This document shows positions 48,584-58,974 of a stretch of 64,000 nucleotides of DNA, piece after piece. The stretch's first letter is position 1. Every line of letters starts with the position of its first letter. The position numbers were made by a program, and so were the translations under genes. Location of the stretch: positions 108,254 to 172,253 of the forward strand of contig CAMNQF010000002.1 of the NCBI GenBank assembly GCA_946548895.1. Reading direction: 5' to 3'. Under the pieces are notes generated by a model. That model was not told where the DNA came from and searched no databases. It was given only the letters and a program-made list of their open reading frames with translations. The stretch is from an uncultured bacterium (GTDB lineage Bacteria > Bacillota > Clostridia > Oscillospirales > Oscillospiraceae).

Positions 48584-50581
48584 ATGATTTGGAAATATAG
48601 ATACGGGCGGCCCTTTGAGACGGATGCCGTAGTGGAGCATGTGAAAGAGGCGAAGGGCGATCCGTCCATGGGAACGGTCAGCCTTGAGGATGGTTTCCGC
48701 TACCGGTACGAGCTTTCAAAGGACGCCGTGATTTACGGGCTTGGGGAAGCGGTCCGGGGGATCAACAAGCGAGGGCACTGCTATGTGAGCCACGCCTCGG
48801 ACGACCCGCACCATCTGGAGGGCACCCGGTCCCTGTACGGCGCCCACAATTTCATCGTGGTGGCGGGAAAGGAAAATTTTGGTCTGTTCGTGGACTACCC
48901 CGCCAAAGTCGTTTTCGACATCGGATATACGGCGGCGGATGTGCTGGAGATCGCCTGCCAAGAGGCGGACCTGTATCTGTATGTGATCGAGGGGGATACC
49001 CCCTATGACGTCGTCAAGCAGTTCCGGAGGATCATCGGGAGGAGCTACATCCCACCCAAATTTGCCTTTGGCTTCGGCCAGAGCCGGTGGGGTTACAAGA
49101 CTAAAGAAGATTTCCGGCAAGTGGCGGACGGCTATCGGGACGACCATATCCCCATCGACATGATCTATATGGACATCGACTATATGCAGGACTTCAAGGA
49201 CTTCACCTGGAACGGGGAGGAGTTCCCGGACTTCCCGGCGTTCGTCAGGGAGATGAAGACCCGAAACATCCGGTTGATCCCCATCATCGACGCGGGGGTC
49301 AAGGTAGAGAAAGGATATCCGGTCTACGAAGAAGGTGTAGAAAACGGGTATTTCTGCAAACGGGCGGACGTCAGCGACTTCGTGGCGGCGGTCTGGCCGG
49401 GAGACACCCATTTCCCCGACGTTCTGAACCCCGAGGCGCGGCGCTGGTTTGGAAGCTGCTACCGCATCCTGACAGACCAGGGGATCGAGGGCTTCTGGAA
49501 CGACATGAACGAGCCCGCCATCTTCTACACGCCGGAGGGAGTCCGGGAGGCCGCCGCGCTGCTGCGGGAATACGCCAGGGACGAGGCAGGGGAGGTCTCC
49601 ATGTTCCAGGTCCGGGAGGCCCTGACGGGACTCCAGAACAACCAGAAGTATTACGAGAGCTTCTATCACCGGGTGGACGGACAGATGGTACGCCACGACA
49701 AGGTGCACAACCTGTTCGGTTACAATATGACCCGGGCGGCGGCAGAGGGCTTTGAGCAGATCGACCCGGACAGGCGGTTCCTGCTGTTCTCCCGGTCCTC
49801 TTACATCGGGATGCACCGCTACGGCGGTATCTGGACCGGCGACAACAAGTCCTGGTGGAACCATATCCTGCTGAATCTGCAAATGATGCCGTCCCTGAAT
49901 ATGTGCGGTTTCCTGTATATCGGGGCGGACCTGGGCGGCTTCGGCGACAACGCCACCAGGGACCTCCTGCTGCGCTGGCTGGCGCTGGGGGTGTTCACCC
50001 CCCTGATGCGCAACCACTCGGCCATCGACACCCGGGAGCAGGAGTGTTATCGATTTGAGCACGTGGAGGATTTCCGCCATGTCATAGGCGTCCGCTACCG
50101 CCTGCTGCCCTATCTGTACAGCGAATATATGAAGGCGGCCCTCTCCGGCGATCTGTACTTCAAGCCCCTGTCCTTTGAGTATCCGGGGGACTCCTTCGCC
50201 CCCCGAGTGGAGGACCAGATGATGCTGGGCGGCGAGGTCATGATCGCGCCCGTCTACACCCAGAACGCGAAGGGGCGCTATGTCTATCTCCCCGAGGAGA
50301 TGATGTTCGTCAAATTCATGCCGGACGGGGTCATCCGTCAAGAGGAGCTAGCCCCGGGGCATCACTATGTGGAGATTGACTTGAATGAAGTGCCTCTGTT
50401 CATCCGGGCCGGAAAGTGCATCCCCCTGGCGGAGGCGGCGGAAAGCGTGGCGGAGCTCCGGGCGGACGCACTTGAGCTGCTGGGATATCCGGGGGCGGAG
50501 TACCTGCTGTATGATGACGACGGTATCCACAAGGACTATGGGGACCCGGCAAACAAAAAATTGCTGAGAAAGACATCATAG
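48584..50581 (+). CDS. GH31 alpha-glucosidase-family glycoside hydrolase
   Basis: FAFGFGQSRWGYKTKEDFRQVADGYRDDHIPIDMIYMDIDYM, GIEGFWNDMNEPAIF, GGIWTGDNKSWWNHI. Confidence 0.95.
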   Translation: MIWKYRYGRPFETDAVVEHVKEAKGDPSMGTVSLEDGFRYRYELSKDAVIYGLGEAVRGINKRGHCYVSHASDDPHHLEGTRSLYGAHNFIVVAGKENFGLFVDYPAKVVFDIGYTAADVLEIACQEADLYLYVIEGDTPYDVVKQFRRIIGRSYIPPKFAFGFGQSRWGYKTKEDFRQVADGYRDDHIPIDMIYMDIDYMQDFKDFTWNGEEFPDFPAFVREMKTRNIRLIPIIDAGVKVEKGYPVYEEGVENGYFCKRADVSDFVAAVWPGDTHFPDVLNPEARRWFGSCYRILTDQGIEGFWNDMNEPAIFYTPEGVREAAALLREYARDEAGEVSMFQVREALTGLQNNQKYYESFYHRVDGQMVRHDKVHNLFGYNMTRAAAEGFEQIDPDRRFLLFSRSSYIGMHRYGGIWTGDNKSWWNHILLNLQMMPSLNMCGFLYIGADLGGFGDNATRDLLLRWLALGVFTPLMRNHSAIDTREQECYRFEHVEDFRHVIGVRYRLLPYLYSEYMKAALSGDLYFKPLSFEYPGDSFAPRVEDQMMLGGEVMIAPVYTQNAKGRYVYLPEEMMFVKFMPDGVIRQEELAPGHHYVEIDLNEVPLFIRAGKCIPLAEAAESVAELRADALELLGYPGAEYLLYDDDGIHKDYGDPANKKLLRKTS

Positions 50582-50601
50582 GTGAGCGAACCAGCATAAG
50601 A

Positions 50602-50634
50602 GAGGGACGAGCGGCGTCACGCCGCTTGTCCCTC
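50602..50634. terminator. bidirectional terminator-like hairpin
   Basis: gagggacgagcggcg-tca-cgccgcttgtccctc. Confidence 0.65.
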
Positions 50635-50656
50635 CCAGCATTTCTGCCTATGTGGC

Positions 50657-51244
50657 TTATGACTGCGCCGCGTAGTGGCAGTGCTCTAAAAAATCGGTCA
50701 GAATCTCCGTGCCATCCTCCGCAAAGTCATCCTGACAGGCGAATTCCACGGAGATGGCCCAGGCGCCAAAGGTGGTGAAGGCGGACACCCCCCGGCTGAA
50801 AGAGCTTGTATCAGAGGCAAATGAATAGGTCAGGACCGTGAACTCCTGGCCGTTGAAGGTCCGCTGGACCGTGCTGGTGACGGTATAGTGCTCCTTGGCC
50901 AGTCCAAGCAGCTCCTCCACGTTCTGTTGGGCCTCCTCCGGCGTGTCGCAGGCGGTCAGCAGCAGCACCAGCTGGGCGTCGTACCGCTCTGCCTCCTCTC
51001 CCGCCCCGTTCACATAGGGCTGGGCCTCCCCGATGGACCAGGCGGCATAACACATATCCCGCGCCGCCTTGTCGTCCCGGAGGGTCAGCCCATAGCCGGG
51101 CTCCTCTACCCCCAGCACCCCGAAGGTGATCCAATCCTCGCTCCAGGGCGCACCGTCCACCGCCGCGGCGGGCCGCTTCGCCTGACAGCCTGTCAGGCCC
51201 GCCAGCATCACGGAGATCATAATAAGAAGAACTGCTTTTTTCAT
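50657..51244 (-). CDS. lipoprotein of unknown function
   Basis: MKKAVLLIMISVMLAGLTGCQAK lipobox. Confidence 0.7.
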   Translation of the reverse strand: MKKAVLLIMISVMLAGLTGCQAKRPAAAVDGAPWSEDWITFGVLGVEEPGYGLTLRDDKAARDMCYAAWSIGEAQPYVNGAGEEAERYDAQLVLLLTACDTPEEAQQNVEELLGLAKEHYTVTSTVQRTFNGQEFTVLTYSFASDTSSFSRGVSAFTTFGAWAISVEFACQDDFAEDGTEILTDFLEHCHYAAQS

Positions 51245-51260
51245 TCCCCAGCCTCCTTTT

Positions 51261-52250
51261 TTATTGCCGCGTGGTCCCGCCGCAGGCGTAGCTGACAGGC
51301 AGGCAGATGAGGGATGGCGCTTTTTCCGGATGACCGTCCAGCACCAGGTCTACGCAGGTCTCCGCGATCCCCGCCAAGGGCTGGACGATGGTGGAGCAGG
51401 GCAGGTCTGCCGTGCCGAAACGCCGCACGCCGTCATAGCCGATGATCTGTACGTCCTTCGGTACCCTGATCCCCATCCCCTGGAGCGTGTTCCGGGTCCA
51501 GAACGCCAGGGCGTCCGTGACGCAGAAAATGCCGTCAAAGTCCAGCCTCCCGCCGTGCAAATGCTCGCGAAGAAAGGCCTCAAATTCGGAATAGGGGGTC
51601 CCGTCGTCGATGATCTTCAGGGCGTATGGGACGCCCCGCTCCTCACAGGCGCTGACGAAGCCGTCCTTCCGTTTGTTGGTCTCGCTGGCCAGGCTCGTCC
51701 CCACCCGGAGGAAGGCCAGACGCCCGCACCCGTTCTCCATCAGCTTCTCCGCGGCCAGGCGCCCTCCACCATAATTGTCGCTGGACACACAGGGGATCTT
51801 CGCACCGAAATAGCGGTCGATGGAGACCAGGGGCACATTCTCCGGCACCTGAAGCGTCGGATTGTAGGACAGGCAGATGATACCGTCTGCCATGTGTTGC
51901 TTTGCCGTCAAGACATGGGCCTGTTCCAGGCTGGGGTCGCCGTCTGTCATGCACAGCATCGTCCGGTAATCCCGCTGGGCCAATTCCTTGACGATGCAGT
52001 TGACCAGCTCGGCAAAAAAGGGATTGGTCAGATTGGGGATGATGACCTGGATGGTGCGGGTGCGGTCGTTTCTCAGGCCCTGGGCGTAGCTGTTGACCTG
52101 ATAGTTCAACTTTTTGATGGCCTTTTCCACGCGGACGCGGTACTCCTTCCCCACGGGAAGGCCATTGACTACTTTTGACACAGTGGCAATGGCGACGCCC
52201 GCTTCCCGCGCCACATCTTTCATGGTGGGGTTGGACTTTTCTGTGGGCAT
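51261..52250 (-). CDS. LacI-family regulator 1
   Basis: PTMKDVAREAGVAIATVSKVVNGLPVGKEYRVRVEKAIKKLNY. Confidence 0.92.
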   Translation of the reverse strand: MPTEKSNPTMKDVAREAGVAIATVSKVVNGLPVGKEYRVRVEKAIKKLNYQVNSYAQGLRNDRTRTIQVIIPNLTNPFFAELVNCIVKELAQRDYRTMLCMTDGDPSLEQAHVLTAKQHMADGIICLSYNPTLQVPENVPLVSIDRYFGAKIPCVSSDNYGGGRLAAEKLMENGCGRLAFLRVGTSLASETNKRKDGFVSACEERGVPYALKIIDDGTPYSEFEAFLREHLHGGRLDFDGIFCVTDALAFWTRNTLQGMGIRVPKDVQIIGYDGVRRFGTADLPCSTIVQPLAGIAETCVDLVLDGHPEKAPSLICLPVSYACGGTTRQ

Positions 52251-52320
52251 AATATCCCTCCATCTGCTGTGAGCTCCCCCGGCGGCGCCGGGGGAGCTTC
52301 GTTTATAGAGAGCAAAGCGG

Positions 52321-53064
52321 TCAGCCGACCGTATGACCGGCCAGATACCCGATATACCGGAGGACGGCGGGCAGGCGGGGGCTGTTGGCGATCACGCCAA
52401 GGTAGACTGGCTCGGGAAAGCCAGCGTCCCGGAACATGGGGGACGGGGAGAGGTCCAGCCCGTTCACCGCCTCCTCCGTCACCGCCTGATACCGATGCGC
52501 CTCGTTGAGAGCGTACTCGATGGCGTTGTCCTCCAAGACGACGGTGTTGGCGGTCAGGCTGGGCTCCAGAGCGCGGTACAGGGCCTCGTCCTGGGAGAGC
52601 AGGCTGTCCAGCTCCAGCAGGTAGCCGTTCCGGGAGTAGATATCGTAGGCCGCCCGGTTCATCAGCACCACGTCCAGCTGCTTTGCCTCGATGGAGGCCA
52701 TGAGCTTCAGCTTGGACGCGTATCCATACTGGTGGTTCTCCGGGGAGGGGTCCTCCGACAGATAGAGTCCCTGATACAGACATACCTCAGCCCGTTTGGG
52801 GTCAGCTCCCTCGGTGGAGATAAATCCCTCGTTCAGCTGAGAGGCCAGTTCGTCCCCGGCAGAGACGTTGATGAGGGCGGAATACACCAGCACCTCTTTT
52901 TTGGTGACCTCGTGATATACCATGGAGCACACGAGCGCCAACGCCACCAGCCCCACCGTGATGGGCAGCTTATAATACTCCCAGATATATCCCGCCTTAT
53001 CCGCCGGACCCATCTTCTGAAAGGAGGCCTTCAGGCGGTCGCGCTCCTGCCGGGAGAGACTCAT
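52321..53064 (-). CDS. membrane-anchored protein of unknown function
   Basis: Single TM (LPITVGLVALALVCSMVY) plus solute-binding-like extracellular part; ATGA-type overlap with the YesL-like gene. Confidence 0.6.
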   Translation of the reverse strand: MSLSRQERDRLKASFQKMGPADKAGYIWEYYKLPITVGLVALALVCSMVYHEVTKKEVLVYSALINVSAGDELASQLNEGFISTEGADPKRAEVCLYQGLYLSEDPSPENHQYGYASKLKLMASIEAKQLDVVLMNRAAYDIYSRNGYLLELDSLLSQDEALYRALEPSLTANTVVLEDNAIEYALNEAHRYQAVTEEAVNGLDLSPSPMFRDAGFPEPVYLGVIANSPRLPAVLRYIGYLAGHTVG

Positions 53065-53729
53065 GGCTCCCCTCCATCCTGGACAGCCGGGACGTTGTCC
53101 TCCTCCGGGTCATAGGAACAGGCCCGGAGCACATTGTCCATCAGATAGGCACTGATGAGGGCGCACACACCCTCGCCCAGGATGAACAGGGGGGTGAATA
53201 TGCTGACCACCGCAAAGAACATGGCAAAATGGACGGCAAACACCAGGATGGTGCAGAACAGGTAGCGTGTACCGATGAAAAAGGAATTCTTCAGCATAGC
53301 CCAGTTGGTGTTGGAGACGCTGGCCACCAGGGGGAACACAAACAGCAGGACGATGACATAGACCACCGCCGCACCGATGATGAGCGCCAGGATCAGGGTC
53401 CATAGGACGGCGGGAGCGCCGGTGGAAGCTGCCCGGAGTCGGTACACCAGATAGCCGTCCGCCCCCAAAAACAGCCCGGCGGCCAGGAGGATCAGCCACA
53501 GGACGGTGGACTGGCGGAAATTCTCCCGGAAGGACTTGAAGAACATCCGGGCCAGGGAGTGGTCCTCGCCCCGGACGATCTTCAAACTGGTATAGTACAG
53601 CGCAGTGGTGGACGCCCCGACGGTGACGATGGGGATGCAGCAGACGAGCCAGAGCAGGTTCAAATAGCAGCCGTAGCACAGCTTGAGCAGCAGCTGGCTG
53701 AACGCGCTGTCATAGGAAAGGAATTTCAT
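53061..53729 (-). CDS. YesL/DUF624-family membrane protein
   Basis: LLWLVCCIPIVTVGASTTALYYTSLKIVRGEDHSLARMFFKSFRENFRQST. Confidence 0.88.
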   Translation of the reverse strand: MKFLSYDSAFSQLLLKLCYGCYLNLLWLVCCIPIVTVGASTTALYYTSLKIVRGEDHSLARMFFKSFRENFRQSTVLWLILLAAGLFLGADGYLVYRLRAASTGAPAVLWTLILALIIGAAVVYVIVLLFVFPLVASVSNTNWAMLKNSFFIGTRYLFCTILVFAVHFAMFFAVVSIFTPLFILGEGVCALISAYLMDNVLRACSYDPEEDNVPAVQDGGEP

Positions 53730-53748
53730 TGTATTCGCCCCTTAACAG

Positions 53749-54798
53749 TCAACACTTGGTGGAATCCCGATAGATCAGCTCTGTGGCCGTATAGACGGTC
53801 CGATAGTCCAGGGAGGGCTCCCTCATCCTGGTCTGCAACAGATGGATGGCGGTGAAGGCCATGATCTGGGTGTGGATGTGGACGGTGGTCAGGGCCGGGG
53901 TCATGATCCTGGACTCCGGCGCGTCGTCGAAGCCGCACAGCAGGACATCCCCCGGCACCGATTTGCCCAGCTTGCGCAGGGACTGCATGGTGTCCATGGC
54001 AATAAAGTCGTTGGCGCAGATGAACAGGTCCGGCAGCTCCGGCAGGGCGGCCAGCGGGGCGTCCATGTCGGGGCTGGCCATCTTGAGACAGAACCGCTCG
54101 TCCACGGGAACGCTGGCCAGGGTCATGGCGGAGCGGAAGGCGGTATAACGCTCGAAGAAGGACTGGCAGTGCTCATAGTCGCCGATGAAGCCGATCCTTC
54201 GTTTTCCCTTCCGCAGCATCTCGTTGACCAGTTTGGTGATGCCGGCGGTGCTGTCCATGTAGAGCTGGTCGGCAGGGAGGGAGTCGCCGGACCGCTTGTT
54301 GGGGCCGTCCACGAACAGCACGGGCAGTCCCAAGCCGCAGACCATCTCGCTGTAGGCCCAGTCGAACACCTCGATGCACATGATGGCGCTGGCCTGATCG
54401 ATGTCAAAGGCAGCGGGGAGGGTGTGCCGCTCTAAATTCTCGCTGTCCACCTTATACATATTGAGGGTATAGCCCAGCAGGGCCAGCTCCTGCTTGAAAC
54501 GGTCCAGCATGGGAACGGCGAAGTGGTTGGACTGCATGGAGAGGTTGGTGGTGAACAGGGCGATCTCACCGAAAGCCGCCGGGGGCTCTAAGGGGCCGGC
54601 GGAAGCGGGGCGTGGGATGCCGCTCCCCGAGAGGGACGCCACATAGGAGAACTGCTTGTAGCCCATTTCTACCGCTTTTTGGAGTATTTTCTCCCTGGTG
54701 GAATCCGCCAGACCCTCGGAATTGTTGATGGCCTTCGATACGGTGTTGCGGGAGATGCCCAGCGCGTCCGCGATGTCCTGGATGGTGACTTTTTTCAT
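53749..54798 (-). CDS. LacI-family regulator 2
   Basis: VTIQDIADALGISRNTVSKAINNSEGLADSTREKILQKAVEMGY. Confidence 0.92.
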   Translation of the reverse strand: MKKVTIQDIADALGISRNTVSKAINNSEGLADSTREKILQKAVEMGYKQFSYVASLSGSGIPRPASAGPLEPPAAFGEIALFTTNLSMQSNHFAVPMLDRFKQELALLGYTLNMYKVDSENLERHTLPAAFDIDQASAIMCIEVFDWAYSEMVCGLGLPVLFVDGPNKRSGDSLPADQLYMDSTAGITKLVNEMLRKGKRRIGFIGDYEHCQSFFERYTAFRSAMTLASVPVDERFCLKMASPDMDAPLAALPELPDLFICANDFIAMDTMQSLRKLGKSVPGDVLLCGFDDAPESRIMTPALTTVHIHTQIMAFTAIHLLQTRMREPSLDYRTVYTATELIYRDSTKC

Positions 54799-54956
54799 TC
54801 GATCCCTCCTCATTCCGTTTGTCTGGGTCCATCCTACCACAGAGTGGTGCAAATGTCAACAAAAAATTGTGCAAATGACAATTCCTGCATAGGAGGCGAT
54901 TCTCTGTGGGAAATTATGCAGATATAAAATAATTTAGTGCAAATGTAAAATTTATG

Positions 54957-54985
54957 TTGACGAACCGTGCATAATATGCTAAAAT
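54957..54985 (+). promoter_or_regulatory. sigma-A-type promoter candidate for the ABC operon
   Basis: TTGACG - 17 bp - TAAAAT. Confidence 0.5.
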
Positions 54986-55230
54986 CAATATTACCAAGTC
55001 TGAATATGTGCAAATACACCAAATTGTCTCACTGGAATTGGGCGAATTCACAAAAGGCACAGAGGATCAGCCCTGTTATTCTCCTCCATCCCAGGCGATT
55101 GCTTCCTGATATGAGGGATCGTATTGGGGCCGCGCAAACAGATATCGTGCATTTTCCAAATTTACTCATTTTTTGTGGGAGGCATTTGCACAGTGGCAGG
55201 ACGCGGAAAAAAGTTAGAAGGAGGAAGAAA

Positions 55231-56175
55231 ATGAGTAAATCACCGACAAGCACCCTAGCCCAAACGAGCGGAGGCACCAAGCTGCACAACACCCTGGTGT
55301 ACATTCGTCAGCACTGGCAGCTGTATGCGTTCTTCATCATGCCTGCGTTCCTGCTGACGATCATTTTCCGCTACGTCCCCATGGGCGGCATCGCCATCGC
55401 CTTCACCAACTACAACCCCCTGAAAGGTATCTTTGGCAGCGAATGGGTGGCGTTCCAGCACTTCGAGCGCTTCCTGTCCTCCCCGGACTTCCTGGAGTAC
55501 CTGGCCAACACCCTCAAGCTGAGCGTGTTCGGCCTGCTGTGGGGCTTCCCGGCCCCCATCCTCCTGGCCTTCCTGCTCAACCGCATCCTGAGCAAGAGCC
55601 GGAAGCAGAAGATCCAGTTGGTGCTGTATATGCCCAACTTCATCTCCGTCATCGTGCTGTGCGGTATCGTGCGCATCCTTCTCTCTCCCACCGGCATGGT
55701 CAATATGCTCCTGGGCACGTCCTACAACTTCATGACCATGCCCCAGGCCTTCCGCACCATCTACATCGCCAGCGGCATCTGGCAGGGGGCAGGCTGGGGC
55801 TCCATCATCTACACCGCCGCTCTGTCCAACGCCAGTAAGGATCTGAAGGAGGCCGCCGTCCTGGACGGGGCCAACATCATCCAGCAGATCAAGGCGGTGG
55901 AGTGGCCCGCCATTAAGGACACGGTGCTCATCCAGTTCATCATGTCCGTGGGCAACATCATGAGCGTGGGTTTTGAGAAAGCCTACGCCCTCCAGACCGA
56001 CCTGAACATGAGCGCCTCCGAGATCATCTCCACCTACGTGTACAAAAAGGGCCTGATCGACGGCGACTACGGCTTCTCCACCGCCGTGGGCCTGTTCAAC
56101 ACGGTCATCAACGTCATCCTCCTCATCTCCATGAATGCCATCGTCAAGAAGATGAACGAAGGCAAGGGCATCTGA
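55231..56175 (+). CDS. sugar ABC transporter permease (LplB/YteP-like)
   Basis: Start after gaaggagg; multi-TM, DLKEAAVLDGANIIQQIKAVEWPAI EAA loop. Confidence 0.92.
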   Translation: MSKSPTSTLAQTSGGTKLHNTLVYIRQHWQLYAFFIMPAFLLTIIFRYVPMGGIAIAFTNYNPLKGIFGSEWVAFQHFERFLSSPDFLEYLANTLKLSVFGLLWGFPAPILLAFLLNRILSKSRKQKIQLVLYMPNFISVIVLCGIVRILLSPTGMVNMLLGTSYNFMTMPQAFRTIYIASGIWQGAGWGSIIYTAALSNASKDLKEAAVLDGANIIQQIKAVEWPAIKDTVLIQFIMSVGNIMSVGFEKAYALQTDLNMSASEIISTYVYKKGLIDGDYGFSTAVGLFNTVINVILLISMNAIVKKMNEGKGI

Positions 56176-56196
56176 CGGGAAAGGAGAGGGAACAAA

Positions 56197-57105
56197 ATGA
56201 GTCAAATCAAGAAAAAAAGCGAGTTCGCCAAGCAGCCCACCGGCGACAAGATCATCCTCATCGTCGGGTACATCATCCTGGGCCTGTTCCTGGTGGCCAT
56301 CATTTTCCCGGTGATCTACATCATCCTCTCGTCCTTCATCGACCCCATCACCCTCCAGAACAAGGGCCTGACCTTCGACTTCAGCAAGTGGACCCTGACG
56401 GCCTACGAGCGGGTCATGACCAATGCCCAAATCTGGATCGGCTTCAAAAACGCCCTGATCTACTCCATCGCGTCCACCATCCTGTCCGGGGTGATCACCC
56501 TGCTGGCGGCCTATCCCATGTCCCGGGCAGATTTCAAGGGCAAAGGCTTTTTCAACGTGATCTTCGTCATCACCATGTTCTTCGGCGGCGGCCTGATCCC
56601 CACCTACCTGCTCATCAGCGACCTGCACCTGCTGGACAATCCCCTGGCCATCATGCTCCCCGGCGCCTTCAGCGTGTGGAACATGATCATCGCCCGCACC
56701 TACTACCAGGGCATCCCCCGGGACCTCCAGGAGGCGGCGGACATCGACGGCGCCACCGAGATGGCCTACTTCTTCAAAATCCTCATCCCCGTGTGCACCC
56801 CCATCATCGCCACCATCTCCATGTGGAACTTCGTGGGCATGTGGAACAGCTACTTTGACGCCATGATCTACCTGAAAGACCCCGCCAAGCAGCCCCTGCA
56901 GCTGGTGCTCCGGGCCATCCTGATCCAGAGCCAGCCCGAGCCCGGCATGGTATCCGACATGCAGAGCACCGCCGAGCGGGCCCAGCTGGCCGAGCTGCTG
57001 AAGTACGCCACCATCATCATCTCCAGCCTGCCCCTGATGATCATGTACCCCTTCTTCCAGAAGTACTTCGACAGCGGCATTATGGCCGGCTCCGTGAAGG
57101 GGTAA
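56197..57105 (+). CDS. sugar ABC transporter permease (YtcP-like)
   Basis: DLQEAADIDGATEMAYFFKILIPVCTPIIA EAA loop. Confidence 0.92.
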   Translation: MSQIKKKSEFAKQPTGDKIILIVGYIILGLFLVAIIFPVIYIILSSFIDPITLQNKGLTFDFSKWTLTAYERVMTNAQIWIGFKNALIYSIASTILSGVITLLAAYPMSRADFKGKGFFNVIFVITMFFGGGLIPTYLLISDLHLLDNPLAIMLPGAFSVWNMIIARTYYQGIPRDLQEAADIDGATEMAYFFKILIPVCTPIIATISMWNFVGMWNSYFDAMIYLKDPAKQPLQLVLRAILIQSQPEPGMVSDMQSTAERAQLAELLKYATIIISSLPLMIMYPFFQKYFDSGIMAGSVKG

Positions 57106-57165
57106 GCATTCCGTGCCCTTACAGGCGAACGAGCCTGGGAAACAATAACGAAAAGGAGAATAGAC

Positions 57166-58881
57166 ATGAGCAAATTCTATCGTAAAGCCCTCTCTCTTGC
57201 CCTGGCCCTGGCCACGATGCTGTCCCTGCTGGCCGGCTGCGGCGACCGCAGCGCCGGTCTGGGCGACAGCCTGGGCCTGGACGTGGACCCCGCCGAGGTG
57301 GCCATGCCCCTGAAGGAGAAGGCCACCATCACCGGCCTGACCAACTTCCCCGCCAGCACCGAGTCCGACCCCAACAAGCGCACCATCTTCAAGCGCCTGG
57401 AGGAGCAGACCAACGTCCATGTGGAGTGGAAGACCATCCAGGCCGACCAGTGGGGCGACACCATCAAGCTGGAGATGTCCAACGCCAAGACCCTGCCCGA
57501 CTTCGTGTTCAACGCGGGCTTCGGCGAGGCCGACCTGCTGAAGTACGGCAAGCAGGGCGTCATCATCCCCCTGGAGGAATATATCGACAAGTATATGCCC
57601 AACCTGCAGAAGGTCTTTGAGCAGGTCCCCGAGTACAAGGCCATGTGCCTGGACGTGGACGGCCACATCTGGGCCCTGCCCTGGATCGAGCAGCTGGGCT
57701 ACCGGGAGACCGCCATCCAGCTGCTGGGCAATATGCCCTTCATCAACGTGGCCTGGCTGGACTTCCTGGGCCTGGAGATGCCCACCACCGTGGACGAGTT
57801 CGAGCAGGTCCTCATCGCCTTCCGTGACAACGCCGCCAAGCTGAAGACTGAGTTCGGCATCGACGGCGACATCATCCCCATGTCCTGCATCATGAATGAC
57901 GGCGGCCAGGACCCCTACATCCTCATCAACGGCTTCGGCGAGGGCTACGGCGACCCTGATTCCTGGAAGCACCTGGCCGTGACCGACGAGGGTAAGGTGG
58001 TCAGCGTGGCCACCTCCGAGGGCTTCAAAAAGGGCACCGAGTGGCTGCACAAGCTCTATGAGGAGAATCTGATCGATGTGGACGCCTTTACCCAGGACTG
58101 GTCCACCTACGTGGCCAAGGGCAAGAGCGGCCGCTACGGCGTGTGCTTCAGCTGGGACGTGGCCAATGTCTGCAATGTCATCCATGACCCCAGCACCCAG
58201 GACGTCAGCAACGTGGATGAGTGGGACTGGCAGCCCCTGCCCATGCTGAAGGCCGATACCCAGTGCATCACTCCCGCCACCGCCTCCTATACCTCCGGCT
58301 ACCAGCGCGGCCGCTGCGTGGTCACCGCCATGGCCAAGAACCCCGCCCTGGTGTGCTCCTGGCTGGACCAGATGTACGCCCCCCTCCAGTCTCCCCAGAA
58401 CAACTGGGGCACCTACGGCGAGGATGACGGCTTCGACATCTTCGTGATGGGTAAGAACGACAAGGGCGAGGATATGCTCCAGCACGCCCCCCTGGGCGAC
58501 AAGTCCCCCGTGGAGGTCCGCGAGGCCGAGAGCGTCAACGGCCCCCTGGCCGTCCTGGACAGCTATTACGGCGTCTACGTCACCTGCCCCGACGACGCCC
58601 AGTACCGCCTGGACTGGATTGAGGAGACCTACACCCCCGTCTGCAAGGCCAAATACTGCCTGCCCAACTTCTTCATGAGCCAGGATGACACCGTCACCGA
58701 CTCCAACCTGTCCGCCGACCTGGGCAAGTGCGTCAACGAGTTCAAGTCCCGCTCCGTCCTGGAGGGCTTCACCGACGCTGATTGGGACAAGTTCCAGGCT
58801 GACCTCCAGGCCTACAAGCTGGACGAGTATGTAGCCCTGTACCAGAAGTATTTCGACGCCTACCTGGAGGCTCAGAAGTGA
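57166..58881 (+). CDS. extracellular solute-binding lipoprotein of sugar ABC transporter
   Basis: Signal/lipobox LALALATMLSLLAGCGDRS; LipO-like architecture next to the permeases. Confidence 0.9.
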   Translation: MSKFYRKALSLALALATMLSLLAGCGDRSAGLGDSLGLDVDPAEVAMPLKEKATITGLTNFPASTESDPNKRTIFKRLEEQTNVHVEWKTIQADQWGDTIKLEMSNAKTLPDFVFNAGFGEADLLKYGKQGVIIPLEEYIDKYMPNLQKVFEQVPEYKAMCLDVDGHIWALPWIEQLGYRETAIQLLGNMPFINVAWLDFLGLEMPTTVDEFEQVLIAFRDNAAKLKTEFGIDGDIIPMSCIMNDGGQDPYILINGFGEGYGDPDSWKHLAVTDEGKVVSVATSEGFKKGTEWLHKLYEENLIDVDAFTQDWSTYVAKGKSGRYGVCFSWDVANVCNVIHDPSTQDVSNVDEWDWQPLPMLKADTQCITPATASYTSGYQRGRCVVTAMAKNPALVCSWLDQMYAPLQSPQNNWGTYGEDDGFDIFVMGKNDKGEDMLQHAPLGDKSPVEVREAESVNGPLAVLDSYYGVYVTCPDDAQYRLDWIEETYTPVCKAKYCLPNFFMSQDDTVTDSNLSADLGKCVNEFKSRSVLEGFTDADWDKFQADLQAYKLDEYVALYQKYFDAYLEAQK

Positions 58882-58909
58882 TCCGCTTTTGAGCTCAGGT
58901 TCTCCCTCC

Positions 58910-58947
58910 TCCCTCCCCCGCCCTCCCCTTTGGGGGGCGGGGGAGTT
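58910..58947 (+). terminator. G/C-rich hairpin between SBP and GH32 genes
   Basis: cctcccccgccctcccc-ttt-ggggggcgggggag. Confidence 0.5.
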
Positions 58948-58974
58948 TCAAAAAAACCATTTATGGAGGTTCCT

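Noticed and set aside
48716-50341. 541-aa minus-strand ORF
   Set aside because: Antisense to the GH31 gene; no recognisable domain.
55255-58485. 1076-aa minus-strand ORF
   Set aside because: Antisense to two ABC permeases and the SBP with clear homology on +; H/G/D/V-rich low-complexity translation is the expected mirror of C-ending codon bias.
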